This document shows, piece by piece, positions 24,779-32,830 of a DNA stretch of 59,499 nucleotides. The position numbers and the translations under genes were made by a program. Where the stretch lies: the NCBI GenBank assembly GCA_902801425.1, contig CADCIQ010000003.1, positions 1 through 59,499 of the forward strand, written 5' to 3'. This stretch comes from an uncultured Bacteroidales bacterium. GTDB lineage: Bacteria > Bacteroidota > Bacteroidia > Bacteroidales > Bacteroidaceae. Position 1 is the first letter of the stretch. Each line of letters begins with the position of its first letter. The notes below the pieces were generated by a model. It was not told the origin of the DNA. It saw only the letters and a list, made by a program, of their open reading frames with translations, and made no database searches.

Positions 24779-26215
24779 ATGAAGGCTGAAATTAGTGAAA
24801 AGATAAGACAGTACTTCTCTGCGATGTCTATCTTCAAAGATCCAGAGCGTACGAACAGTATATTTGCAGGACGTAATCTTCCTGCATTTGTGAAGGACTT
24901 TCTTCTGAAGCGCTATCTCAACATACAGACAGGCGAGATAGATACGCTTGCGCTTACACAGTTCCTTGATCAAGTTGTTCCATCTAAGAGTGGTACCATA
25001 AAGGATAAGATTGTTTCTGGTGAAGAGGTCATTTTGTTAGCACGTTTCATCATCAATATTGATCTTAACAAAGGTGTCAAGCAGTTCTCAATACCTGATT
25101 ACGGAATCAAGCTGAAAGAAGGCATCATTCCTGAATATACCTATAATAAGCATAAGGGCGAACTCGTTGATGGCGAGAAATGGGGTATCATTAAGTTGTG
25201 CCTATTGCAGGATGATGATGGCAAGAAGTATCATGTACAAATGGTTGACTATAAGCCATTCAAACCATATAGCTCTGTGGATATGAACTATCTGGCAGAG
25301 GCACGTCGGCACTTTACTACCCAGGAATGGATGGATGTGTTGTTATCTGCCATGGAGTATGATCCAGATGGTTTTGCTAATATGACGCAAAAAATGGAGT
25401 TCCTTACTCGTTTGTTGATATTTATAGAACCACGCTTGAATGTTATAGAACTTGCACCAAAGGGTACTGGCAAGTCATACGTGTTTGGCAACTTGTCGAA
25501 GTACGGATGGCTGGTAAGTGGTGGTAAGGTTACTCGTGCAAAGCTCTTTTTTGATAAAACAAAGCAGCAGAATGGTATCATCAAAAACCATGACTTTACG
25601 GTGTTCGATGAGATTCAGACAATTGTATTTCAAGAACCTGCTGAGATACAAGCAGCTTTGAAGTCTTATCTGGAGAGTGGCAAGACTACTATTGATAATC
25701 AGGAGTTCACATCGGAATGTGGTTTGATGCTCATGGGTAATATTCCTTTGACGGAACAGCATAGGCCTATTTCTCCTTTCTACTTTAATTCTCTTCCAGA
25801 AAACTTCAGGGAGTCGGCTTTGCTTGACCGCTTCCATTGTTTCATCGAAGGCTGGTTACTTCCTCGTATTGATACCAGCATGATATTCAAGGGGTGGACG
25901 ATCAATGTGGAATATTTCTCGGAAATTCTACATACAATGCGTACTAACAATACATATGGATTGTTGTTTGACCAGCTTGTACACTTCGAGGACAAGGCTG
26001 ACGTTCGTGACTCAAAGGCCATCAAGCGTATTGCCACTGGTTACATGAAACTGCTTTTCCCACATTGGAGATCAATAGAGGATGTGAACCGTGACGAGTT
26101 TGAGATATATTGCTTGCAGCCAGCTGTTCATCGTAGAGGAATCGTAAAAGAACAATGTCATAACATCGATCCTGAGTTCAAAACAAGAATGCCAGAGGTG
26201 TCTATCATTTATTAA
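24779..26215 (+). CDS. brxL: BrxL-like AAA+ protein lacking the Lon protease domain
   Basis: The 478 residues match BrxL in the N-terminal and AAA+ parts: KDFLLKRYLN near residue 38, Walker A ELAPKGTGKSYVFGNLSKYG near residues 223-242, Walker B FTVFDEIQ near 274 and the sensor segment LMGNIPL near 320. Typical BrxL proteins are about 650-680 residues with a C-terminal Lon-like protease-fold domain; here the protein ends soon after the AAA+ module (MPEVSIIY), so that domain is absent. There is no sign of a frameshift: the next gene begins 19 bases downstream in a different product. BrxL binds DNA as an ATP-dependent ring in other BREX types and is needed for defence. Confidence 0.85.
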   Translation: MKAEISEKIRQYFSAMSIFKDPERTNSIFAGRNLPAFVKDFLLKRYLNIQTGEIDTLALTQFLDQVVPSKSGTIKDKIVSGEEVILLARFIINIDLNKGVKQFSIPDYGIKLKEGIIPEYTYNKHKGELVDGEKWGIIKLCLLQDDDGKKYHVQMVDYKPFKPYSSVDMNYLAEARRHFTTQEWMDVLLSAMEYDPDGFANMTQKMEFLTRLLIFIEPRLNVIELAPKGTGKSYVFGNLSKYGWLVSGGKVTRAKLFFDKTKQQNGIIKNHDFTVFDEIQTIVFQEPAEIQAALKSYLESGKTTIDNQEFTSECGLMLMGNIPLTEQHRPISPFYFNSLPENFRESALLDRFHCFIEGWLLPRIDTSMIFKGWTINVEYFSEILHTMRTNNTYGLLFDQLVHFEDKADVRDSKAIKRIATGYMKLLFPHWRSIEDVNRDEFEIYCLQPAVHRRGIVKEQCHNIDPEFKTRMPEVSIIY

Positions 26216-26234
26216 CCTTCAATACAAAAAGTCT

Positions 26235-26507
26235 ATGAGTAACTACGATATACTGTTTGAAAGGATTGTCACAAGCAAGGAACTTGCTGACGAACTTGGA
26301 CCTGACGCAAGACGGTATAAGACTGTTGCTGATGCAAAAAAGGCTGTATCGAATAAAAAAATCAGAGCAATAGCCGAAATCATTAGTGAAGTTGGCTCTA
26401 AGTTCGACTTGAAAAAATCAAATGCAAGGCTTCATTCGGAAGAAACAACGTTGGATGAATCCGAGTTTCAGAGTATTTACCGAAAAATTGTATCACTCTT
26501 AAATTAG
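26235..26507 (+). CDS. Small hypothetical protein of the BREX-4 island
   Basis: This 90-residue basic-acidic protein is not recognised. It is predicted largely helical, with SKELADELGPDARRYKTVADAKKAVSNKKI resembling a short helix-turn-helix segment, and no membrane segment. It lies 19 bases after brxL and 8 bases before the DndD-like gene, so it is in the operon. Its place and size would suit an adaptor or regulator of the DndD-like ATPase, but this is only inference. Confidence 0.6.
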   Translation: MSNYDILFERIVTSKELADELGPDARRYKTVADAKKAVSNKKIRAIAEIISEVGSKFDLKKSNARLHSEETTLDESEFQSIYRKIVSLLN

Positions 26508-26515
26508 TAGCAACA

Positions 26516-28738
26516 ATGATAATAAAGAAATTGACGATATGTAATTTCCGTAGCTATTATGGAGTGAAGGAGTTTGTTTTCAGTAACAAACTCAACCTTA
26601 TCCTTGGTTCTAATGGCGATGGGAAAACAACATTCTTTGAAGCTCTTAATTGGGTGCTGACTCCAACGGAAGCTGCAAAGCAGAATAAAGAAGCAGATGT
26701 GAAGTTGGAAAGTCTGATTTCTGCAAAGATGTTAAGAAACCTGCCAGATGGAGAATCAGATAAGGTCTATGTGAGCATAGAAATAACTTATGAGACAAGT
26801 AAGTTAGCAAAGAATAAGATAATAGAGCGTTGCTTTACGGTAACAAAGAAAGCAGGAAGACCTGAGATATCAAATGTCTATCATGACTCCTTTGATTGCA
26901 GAGGTGGAAAGAAGGACAAGAAAGATATGCAGTTAAGAGGTGTATTGGAAACTGATGCGGCATTCCCTGCTGTTATAAAGAAGTATCACCTGTTCAAAGG
27001 TGAGGATAAGCTGAATATCTTTGATAATAAAGAGACATTGCAGAATCTGCTCGACCTTTATTCTGATGTAAAGGATATTGTTCCATTCAAGCAATTTGCC
27101 AGCTATGCAGAAAAAATGGCAGATAGAGCTATGGGGAAAAATAGAGATAAAGCGTCCAAGCAAGCTAAAGATCTTGAAGATGTCAACAAAGAGATCGTTC
27201 GACTGACAAAAGAACTTGAAAAGCATGAGACAAGGCTTTCTTCAATAAAGAAGGAGTATGAAGATGCTGAAGCTAAATTGGAGGGGTTGAAAGATGATAT
27301 GGTTGCAATAAAGAAGATAGGAGAACTGCAAGATAAGCAGAAGGATTGGAAAAAGGAAATCCGTGTCCTTCAACGTTATATAGACGAAGAGTATGGTCGT
27401 ATGCTGCTTGATTCGCAGTGGATACTTATGGGCTTTGCTCCTATATTGAATGAGTACAATCATAAGATGAGTAGTTTTCTGATGAGTAAGCAGAATATAG
27501 AGGAAGATTACAAGAAGAAGCAGGAAGAGGAGTTTGATAAAACTAAAACCGAAAAGGCAAAGACGGAACTTGAAAAGATTGCATGGAAGATGAACGATGT
27601 GGAGAAAATGAAGTATATGCTACATACACATCGTTGTGCTATCTGTGGTACCGAAGCGCTGGAAGGTTCTATTACATACGACTTTATCAAGCAACGTATC
27701 CACGATGTTATTGAGTTGCTAACTCCCAAACCAACAGATGAGCGAGTAGAACTGAAAAGGTATTTTTCTGCTGAGAATATCGAGGAACTGAAGAAAATGG
27801 GAGAAAAGCTAGCTGACGAGGAAAGTAGAACTCATGTTGATATAGAAGGAATACCTAATGCCATACAAGCTAAGTTTGACCAGAACCAGAAATGGCGCGA
27901 TGGTATTGCAGAACGAGAAAATTTGTTGGAAAGAACCAATAAGAAGATTGCTCAACTTAATGCCAGTTCAGTCTCTGGCATTAACCTATTGGAGTTTGCC
28001 AACGATATAGAAAGCGTTAACCAATGGGTTGAACAACGAAAATTCTCTGGAACAGAAAGGAACAAACTGCTTCAGGTGACTATTCCTAAAGTGAAAGAAG
28101 AACTCCAGAAGAAACGTGAGGAACAGAAAAAACTGATGAAGGCTACTGGGAATGACTCCTTGTACGATGTGTTTATGTTCTTTCGCCACTTCTGTAATGC
28201 CGTTGAGAGTACAGAAGAATCAACAACAGAGGAACTGCTTAGGAATTTGTCGAAGAATGCTAATGTGTTCTTGTCACAACTGAATGTGGATGACTTTACA
28301 GGTGTGATCCGAATCTATATGCATAGCGGAAACTTGGCAATTGACTTGCAGGATAGGAACGGTAAGATTATCACTAATCCTAACACTTCTTTGCTTACAA
28401 CAATGCATATCAGTATTCTGTTGGCAATATCAGAGCTCACAAAAGATAGCAGAAAAACGGAATATCCGCTTATCTTTGATGCTCCTACATCATCATTCGA
28501 TGAAGGCAAGGATAAGTCGTTCTATGATTGTCTGAATGCAAATATTGACAAGCAATGTATCGTTGTGACCAAAAGTTTCCTGTATAAGGATGCAAAATCA
28601 GGTGAGTATGTAATAGATCATGAGGCTTTGAAGAAACTGAATTGCAAGAAATTCAGAATCAGGAAATTGTCTGATGGCTTTGATAAACTTGATATTGCAA
28701 CTATTGATACACAAGTAACAGAAATCAAAGAGGACTAA
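26516..28738 (+). CDS. DndD-like SMC/RecN-family ATPase with zinc-hook-like CxxC
   Basis: The 740 residues have the SMC/Rad50 layout: N-terminal LTICNFRSYYGVKEF with Walker A GSNGDGKTTFFEAL near residue 33, a coiled-coil arm (about 210-350), a hook-like HRCAICGTEAL near 373, a second coiled coil (about 430-570), and Walker B YPLIFDAPTSSFDEGK near 650. DndD, the ATPase of DNA phosphorothioation systems, has this form. The usual ABC signature LSxGE is not obvious before Walker B (NTSLLTTMHISILLAISEL is there instead), so the signature appears degenerate. With the PAPS-reductase gene upstream it may complete a sulfur-modification pair. Confidence 0.75.
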   Translation: MIIKKLTICNFRSYYGVKEFVFSNKLNLILGSNGDGKTTFFEALNWVLTPTEAAKQNKEADVKLESLISAKMLRNLPDGESDKVYVSIEITYETSKLAKNKIIERCFTVTKKAGRPEISNVYHDSFDCRGGKKDKKDMQLRGVLETDAAFPAVIKKYHLFKGEDKLNIFDNKETLQNLLDLYSDVKDIVPFKQFASYAEKMADRAMGKNRDKASKQAKDLEDVNKEIVRLTKELEKHETRLSSIKKEYEDAEAKLEGLKDDMVAIKKIGELQDKQKDWKKEIRVLQRYIDEEYGRMLLDSQWILMGFAPILNEYNHKMSSFLMSKQNIEEDYKKKQEEEFDKTKTEKAKTELEKIAWKMNDVEKMKYMLHTHRCAICGTEALEGSITYDFIKQRIHDVIELLTPKPTDERVELKRYFSAENIEELKKMGEKLADEESRTHVDIEGIPNAIQAKFDQNQKWRDGIAERENLLERTNKKIAQLNASSVSGINLLEFANDIESVNQWVEQRKFSGTERNKLLQVTIPKVKEELQKKREEQKKLMKATGNDSLYDVFMFFRHFCNAVESTEESTTEELLRNLSKNANVFLSQLNVDDFTGVIRIYMHSGNLAIDLQDRNGKIITNPNTSLLTTMHISILLAISELTKDSRKTEYPLIFDAPTSSFDEGKDKSFYDCLNANIDKQCIVVTKSFLYKDAKSGEYVIDHEALKKLNCKKFRIRKLSDGFDKLDIATIDTQVTEIKED

Positions 28739-28741
28739 GAA

Positions 28742-29266
28742 ATGGCTACATTATATGAAACTTGGTTAAACAGAATAGATTCATACTATGAGGAGCGTTA
28801 CTATGAGCCTGTAGTAGAAGCGTTGTGCCAGTACCATGGTGGTTCTGTTGATGGGCGTGATGGTAAAGGTAAAATTTTCAATGCTGGTTATGAAGTGTTT
28901 ATCTTCGCTTTCTTCCTTGGATTATATTATGGAGAGCGAACACAGTTGAACGGTCCTAAGCGTAAATTCCGTATGGAAATGTACACTTGGGGAAGGAAAT
29001 CAACGGAAACAGGTAGAAAAGACTTCACTTTGATTCAGAAGTATATCTTTGCTGCTCTCATTGCCAAATCTGATATAGATTTGCTTGCAGTAGATAAGGG
29101 AGAGCTGTCTTTGGATGATGCTTGTGATATACTTATGACAACACTTAACGAGTATGCCAATACAGGATTCCAACAGATTCTTCCACCAGGAAAAGAAGAA
29201 ATAGACTCCAAACTTTTCGAGAACACAGGTTTGTTGGAGATGATAAGGAATTATAGTGGAAGGTAA
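28742..29266 (+). CDS. Hypothetical last gene of the BREX-4 operon
   Basis: A 174-residue protein of unknown family, starting 3 bases after the DndD-like gene. Its centre YEVFIFAFFLGLYYGERTQLNGPKRKFRMEMYTWG and the later helical LNEYANTGFQQI segment form a compact, mainly helical protein; the hydrophobic stretch is too short and broken to be a sure membrane segment. In Dnd and Ssp operons the ATPase gene is followed by a small DNA-binding or nicking subunit (DndE); position and size fit that role here, but I see no clear DndE motif. Confidence 0.6.
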   Translation: MATLYETWLNRIDSYYEERYYEPVVEALCQYHGGSVDGRDGKGKIFNAGYEVFIFAFFLGLYYGERTQLNGPKRKFRMEMYTWGRKSTETGRKDFTLIQKYIFAALIAKSDIDLLAVDKGELSLDDACDILMTTLNEYANTGFQQILPPGKEEIDSKLFENTGLLEMIRNYSGR

Positions 29267-29323
29267 ATGTTTATTAATACTTCTTAGTTCAATTATCTAT
29301 ATGATTGCTGCTAAACTATAGTA

Positions 29324-29370
29324 TAACCGCCCATTCCCTTCAAGAGCAGACTTGGGGAATGTACGGTTAA
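29324..29370 (+). terminator. Hairpin after the BREX-4 operon
   Basis: TAACCG plus CCATTCCC pair with GGGGAATG plus CGGTTA around a loop of about 15 bases, 60 bases after the last gene. The T-tract is weak, so it is a probable terminator or mRNA 3' stabiliser. Confidence 0.5.
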
Positions 29371-29464
29371 TATCTTGTTACATTAAGGTATAATACTTAT
29401 TATTGGTGTCTACTAAACTTTATACTCCGTTTTTGAGCACAATTATAGCGGACAATAATAAATA

Positions 29465-29737
29465 CTAATCTGTTAAGATTAGGTGTTTGCCATCTGTTGA
29501 TAATGCAATGTGATGAGCGAAGTCAATTTTTGTTCCATCATAGACAGATGATACATCGATACCGCGATGAACGAGTTCTGCTATTATGGTAGTATTATGT
29601 AAGCCACGTTGTGATGACCAGGCGCGTAAACCGACCTGTGAGTTGAAAGTGTTTATGAGGGATTGGAGTGGTGCTACAGCAAATTGTGCAGCGAACGGAT
29701 TTGTTGCTGATAGTGCAACGGATGAGCTTTTGTTCAT
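29465..29737 (-). CDS. Small hypothetical protein at the right end of the element
   Basis: A 90-residue frame on the minus strand with coding-like composition (MNKSSSVALSATNPFAAQF at the start, DFAHHIALSTDGKHLILTD at the end). A good promoter lies upstream on the same strand: TATCTTTG at 29868-29875 with a TTTTTG -33 candidate about 22 bases further. The predicted leader is about 120 bases. Unknown family. Being close to attR and opposite to the BREX operon, it may be an element-maintenance or regulatory peptide. Confidence 0.45.
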   Translation of the reverse strand: MNKSSSVALSATNPFAAQFAVAPLQSLINTFNSQVGLRAWSSQRGLHNTTIIAELVHRGIDVSSVYDGTKIDFAHHIALSTDGKHLILTD

Positions 29738-29867
29738 AAGACATTTGTTTTTGAAGTTAATTAGTCGAGTTTAATCTTCCGCATCGTACTTACCACCGTG
29801 GCATGTCATTGCTCGGTTGGTGAGTCATCTCTGATATAGGGATGCTGCTCTTGATGCTTATTGGGTG

Positions 29868-29875
29868 CAAAGATA
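29868..29875 (-). promoter_or_regulatory. Leftward promoter box of the small attR-side gene
   Basis: The minus-strand reading is TATCTTTG, with TTTTTG at about 29898-29903 as the -33 element. It fires away from the tRNA. Confidence 0.6.
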
Positions 29876-29938
29876 CTCAAAAAAGATGGATTAGTTCCAA
29901 AAATAGGTTTGTTTTTTGAACCATTAACACATAAAGTA

Positions 29939-29969
29939 TTGCGGGAATGAAAAAAATGTTGTAATTTTG
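29939..29969 (+). promoter_or_regulatory. Element-borne promoter reading into tRNA-Pro
   Basis: TTG at 29939-29941 and TAATTTTG at 29962-29969 have 20-base spacing. No gene lies between it and the tRNA at 30165. A matching promoter (5915-5946) lies the same way upstream of the truncated tRNA copy, which supports the idea that incoming elements bring their own tRNA promoter. Confidence 0.6.
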
Positions 29970-30086
29970 CATGGTCTTTTTCTGAAATGTCATCCCAATG
30001 TGGGTATGATATTCTATGAAATGATGAAAAAAGCGGTCTTGATAATTAATGATTTTATATGGTGAAAATGAGGTGATGAAAATAGC

Positions 30087-30108
30087 AAATCACACCAAAA
30101 TCACACCA
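30087..30108 (+). repeat. Right-end tandem repeat, probable integrase arm site
   Basis: AAATCACACC in tandem, identical over 22 bases to the left-end copy at 6252-6273 and in the same orientation. It ends 56 bases before the right core; the comparable repeat of the flanking older end (6042-6065) is 57 bases before its core. Confidence 0.65.
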
Positions 30109-30164
30109 ATTTGAGGGTTGAGAAACTACTTGAAATTGTAAAATATTGATTATCAGGAAGTAAA

Positions 30165-30237
30165 CGGGGTGTAGCGCAGTTGGTAGCGCACTACGTTCGG
30201 GACGTAGGAGTCGCCAGTTCGAGTCTGGTCACCCCGA
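30165..30237 (+). tRNA. tRNA-Pro (anticodon CGG)
   Basis: The acceptor stem CGGGGTG pairs with CACCCCG, followed by discriminator A at 30237. The anticodon arm is CTACG TTCGGGA CGTAG, which places CGG at the anticodon, and the T arm is CCAGTTCGAGTCTGG. CCA is not encoded. The first 27 bases are the attR core of the mobile element, so the 5' half of this functional tRNA probably came with the element. Confidence 0.93.
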
Positions 30238-30247
30238 CACAAAATAA

Positions 30248-30340
30248 GTGAAAAATGAAAAATGAAAAATACAAGTTAGTAATGCAGAGATCTATTCGCA
30301 TACAAATGCAACTTGTATTTTTCATTTTTTATTTTTCATT
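30248..30340. terminator. Long AT-rich inverted repeat between tRNA-Pro and argF'
   Basis: Arms of about 28 bases built on GAAAAATGAAAAATACAAGT pair almost perfectly around a 33-base loop. It lies between convergent genes (tRNA-Pro rightward, argF' leftward) and can act as a bidirectional terminator. Related arms occur at 32746-32818, 53955-54470 and 55687-55880. Confidence 0.75.
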
Positions 30341-31314
30341 TATAACGCTTCAAGCATTCTCTTGATAACAACCTGAGCAGAGATTTCGCGGTTTGCTGCT
30401 TCTGGGATGACAAGAGAGTTCTTGCTCTCGATGACATCATCGGTAACGATAAGACCACGACGAACTGGGAGACAATGCAGGAACTTGCCGTTGTTTGTCC
30501 ATGACATGTGCTCTGCATCAACAGTCCAATGAGCCATTTCCTTATAGTCAGTCAGTATCTGCCCATACTTCTCAGGAAGGGTAACGCCTGGGCATGACCA
30601 GTTCTTTGCATAAATGAAGTCTGCACCCTCGAATGCCTTCTTCTGATCGTATTCGATAGTTGCGCCCTCGGTGAACTTTGGATCAAGCTCATAGCCTTCA
30701 GGATGAGTAATGACGAGATCTACATCTGGAGCTGCAAGCATCCACTCTGCGAAAGAGTTAGGAACAGCCTGTGGAAGACAACGGCAATGAGGAGCCCATG
30801 TGAGGACAGCCTTAACGCGCTCTGTAGTCTTGTGCTCCTCGATTGTGATAAGGTCGGCGAAAGCCTGAAGAGGGTGTACGGTTGCAGTCTCCATTGCGAA
30901 GACAGGCTTGCCAGCATACTTTACGAACTGGTTTACGATGGTCTCGGCATAGTCGTATTCGCGATCTGTGAGACCTGCGAAAGAGCGGATACCGATAAGG
31001 TCGCAGAAGCTGCCCATTACAGGGATTGCCTCAAGGAGGTGCTCTGACTTATCGCCGTCCATGATTACGCCACGCTCTGTTTCGAGTTTCCATGCACCAG
31101 CATTCACATCGAGAACGATGACGTTCATTCCGAGGTTCATAGCTGCCTTCTGGGTTGAGAGGCGTGTGCGAAGAGAGTTGTTGAAGAACACCATGAGCAA
31201 GGTCTTGTTCTTGCCAAGTTGCTGATAACCATAACGGTTAGCCTTAACTTCCTGTGCCTCGGCAAGTGCTGCTGTGATATCGCCAAGGTCTTTTGCGTTG
31301 AAGAATGTTTTCAT
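30340..31314 (-). CDS. argF': N-succinylornithine (or N-acetylornithine) carbamoyltransferase
   Basis: The 324 residues match the Bacteroidetes ArgF' enzyme: the carbamoyl-phosphate motif is FFNNSLRTRLS in place of the STRTR of classical enzymes, followed by HPLQAFAD and HCLPVRRG. It transfers a carbamoyl group to acylated ornithine in arginine biosynthesis; the characterised Bacteroides fragilis enzyme uses N-succinylornithine. Which acyl group is used here cannot be read without alignment, although relatedness favours succinyl. It is 31 bases downstream of folP on the same strand. It is the first chromosomal gene right of the element. Confidence 0.88.
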   Translation of the reverse strand: MKTFFNAKDLGDITAALAEAQEVKANRYGYQQLGKNKTLLMVFFNNSLRTRLSTQKAAMNLGMNVIVLDVNAGAWKLETERGVIMDGDKSEHLLEAIPVMGSFCDLIGIRSFAGLTDREYDYAETIVNQFVKYAGKPVFAMETATVHPLQAFADLITIEEHKTTERVKAVLTWAPHCRCLPQAVPNSFAEWMLAAPDVDLVITHPEGYELDPKFTEGATIEYDQKKAFEGADFIYAKNWSCPGVTLPEKYGQILTDYKEMAHWTVDAEHMSWTNNGKFLHCLPVRRGLIVTDDVIESKNSLVIPEAANREISAQVVIKRMLEAL

Positions 31315-31345
31315 ATATGAAATTAAATTTATATTAATGTCTTTC

Positions 31346-32206
31346 TTAGCTATTGTCTCGGAGGGTTGTGAATATCTTAACTGCCTCTACGGCAGCATGG
31401 ACATCATGCACTCGGAGGATGTCGGCTCCTCGGTCGAGGGCGAGGGTGTTGAGGACGGTAGTGCCGTTGAGGGCTTCATCGGCAGAAGAGTCAAGGAGTT
31501 GCCATATCATGCGCTTTCTTGAGATGCCTACGAGAAGTGGCAGATTGAATGTATCCTTTAGCTGCTGCTGGGCAGAGAGTAAGGAGTAATTGCCTGCGAT
31601 GATGTCTTTTCCAAAGCCGTAACCGGGATCGAGAATGATATCCTTAACACCTATTGAGTTGAGAACCTTTATCTTCTTAATGAAAACAGAAACGGTATTC
31701 TCAAGGTCAGCCTGAAGTGACATTAGGATATAAGGCACTTGCAATCGGGCAATCTCAAGAAGTATGTCGGAAGGCTCGTTTTCGTTCACATCAACATCTA
31801 CTTTAGCATTGGCATTGGCAGTATTGTTATAGCATCCTCGTCCTTCTGAGATGTCATTTATGATATCTGCTCCGAATTCCTCGACAGCCATACGGGCTAC
31901 TGATGGTCGGAAGGTGTCGATAGAAACTAAGGCATCTGGCTGTTCATGACGAACGATGGCAAGTCCGTTACGCATCCGGAGAAGCTCTTCCTCCTCGCTG
32001 ACATCTGCAGAACCAGGGCGAGTAGAGAAGGCACCAACATCAATGATTTTACCTCCTTCAAGGATTATCTGATTGGTACGTTCTGCTATTTCCTGTTCTG
32101 TCTGCTTGCGACTTCCTGCATAGAAGCTATCTGGAGTCACATTTAGTATTCCCATCACTTGTGGTGATGATAGATCTAGTGTCTTATTATGAACTGTAAG
32201 GTGCAT
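31346..32206 (-). CDS. folP: Dihydropteroate synthase
   Basis: The 286 residues carry the family signatures: GILNVTPDSFYAGS near residue 19, IIDVGAFSTRPGS near 55, VSIDTFRPSVA near 95, DPGYGFGKD near 193, and GISRKR near 219. The enzyme joins p-aminobenzoate to the pterin pyrophosphate in folate synthesis and is the sulfonamide target. Normal length. Its promoter box TACCTTTG (minus strand, 32236-32243) lies 30 bases before the ATG. The folP-cdaA neighbourhood is common in Bacteroidetes. Confidence 0.93.
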   Translation of the reverse strand: MHLTVHNKTLDLSSPQVMGILNVTPDSFYAGSRKQTEQEIAERTNQIILEGGKIIDVGAFSTRPGSADVSEEEELLRMRNGLAIVRHEQPDALVSIDTFRPSVARMAVEEFGADIINDISEGRGCYNNTANANAKVDVDVNENEPSDILLEIARLQVPYILMSLQADLENTVSVFIKKIKVLNSIGVKDIILDPGYGFGKDIIAGNYSLLSAQQQLKDTFNLPLLVGISRKRMIWQLLDSSADEALNGTTVLNTLALDRGADILRVHDVHAAVEAVKIFTTLRDNS

Positions 32207-32235
32207 TTTTATTTTGTGCGTGGTAATTTTCTCTG

Positions 32236-32243
32236 CAAAGGTA
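32236..32243 (-). promoter_or_regulatory. folP promoter box
   Basis: The minus-strand reading is TACCTTTG, 30 bases upstream of the folP start. Confidence 0.6.
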
Positions 32244-32308
32244 GAAAAAATGTTTTACAAACTTGCGTTAATTTCTGATAAATATTTGCAGAAACGTGAA
32301 ATTTTCAG

Positions 32309-32316
32309 TAATTTTG
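32309..32316 (+). promoter_or_regulatory. Promoter box very close to the Fur-family start
   Basis: TAATTTTG ends 8 bases before the ATG at 32325. If used, the mRNA would be leaderless or nearly so. The alternative is an upstream start in the open frame from 32214. Confidence 0.35.
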
Positions 32317-32324
32317 TGCACAAT

Positions 32325-32744
32325 ATGAAAGATGAAGAGTTCTTCCTGCATAAATTGCAGCATCATGATGTAAAACCAACTGCCAATCGACTGATGATTC
32401 TCCGTGCCATGTGGCGTGGTGATGAGGCTGTATCGCTCACGCAGTTGGAACATCTTCTCCACACTATTGATAAATCCACAATATCACGAGCACTCAACCT
32501 TTTTCTTCTTCATGGCTTGATTCATGCTATTGACGATGGTTCCGGCTCTGTGAAATATGCTGTGGATGGTGATCTCGAAAGAGATGACGATGAAGAGCAT
32601 ACGCATTTTGCCTGCGTGAAGTGTGGAAGAACCTTCTGCATGAAGCAAGTTCACGTGCCGGAAGTACCGCTTCCTCCTGGCTTTAAATTGCATAGTGTTA
32701 ATTATGTACTGAAGGGATTGTGTCCGGAATGTGCTGTTAAATGA
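32325..32744 (+). CDS. Fur-family transcriptional regulator
   Basis: ATG 32325 gives 139 residues, the normal Fur size; the frame is open from 32214 but the added residues are not Fur-like. The winged helix includes KPTANRLMILRAMWRGDEAVSLTQLEHLLHTIDKSTISRALNLF. Two zinc pairs are visible: CVKCGRTFC and CPEC at the C-terminus. His-rich EEHTHF just before is a typical metal site. It regulates metal or peroxide responses in the family; the target metal cannot be read here. It is divergent from folP and upstream of cdaA. Confidence 0.85.
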   Translation: MKDEEFFLHKLQHHDVKPTANRLMILRAMWRGDEAVSLTQLEHLLHTIDKSTISRALNLFLLHGLIHAIDDGSGSVKYAVDGDLERDDDEEHTHFACVKCGRTFCMKQVHVPEVPLPPGFKLHSVNYVLKGLCPECAVK

Positions 32745-32745
32745 G

Positions 32746-32818
32746 AAATGAATAATGATAAATGCCTGCACGTAAAATGTGTAACTTGTATTATTCATTT
32801 TTCACTTTTCATTTATAA
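32746..32818. repeat. AT-rich inverted repeat before cdaA
   Basis: GAAATGAATAATGATAAAT faces TTATTCATTTTTCACTTTTC. It is the same repeat family as 30248-30340, but with more mismatches, and is a probable terminator of the Fur-family gene. Confidence 0.5.
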
Positions 32819-32830
32819 TTTTTTTATTTT

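Larger units (their letters stand above)
6123..30191. mobile_element. 24-kb integrative mobilizable element in tRNA-Pro carrying a BREX-4 island
   Basis: Boundaries are the 27-bp direct repeats at 6123-6149 and 30165-30191. Inside each end, a tandem TCACACCA-type repeat (22 identical bases, 6252-6273 and 30087-30108) is a likely integrase arm site. Gene content fits: tyrosine integrase next to attL, a relaxase and MobC-like protein but no conjugation machinery, a toxin-antitoxin pair and a defence operon. It should therefore move only with a helper conjugative element. The core uses the 5' half of the tRNA, so the intact tRNA on the right is built with element-supplied 5' sequence and promoter. 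Confidence 0.85.

Noticed and set aside
15942-29266. A PglX or other DNA methyltransferase in the defence operon
   Set aside because: I looked through all products for NPPY/DPPY-type and SAM-binding motifs and found none.
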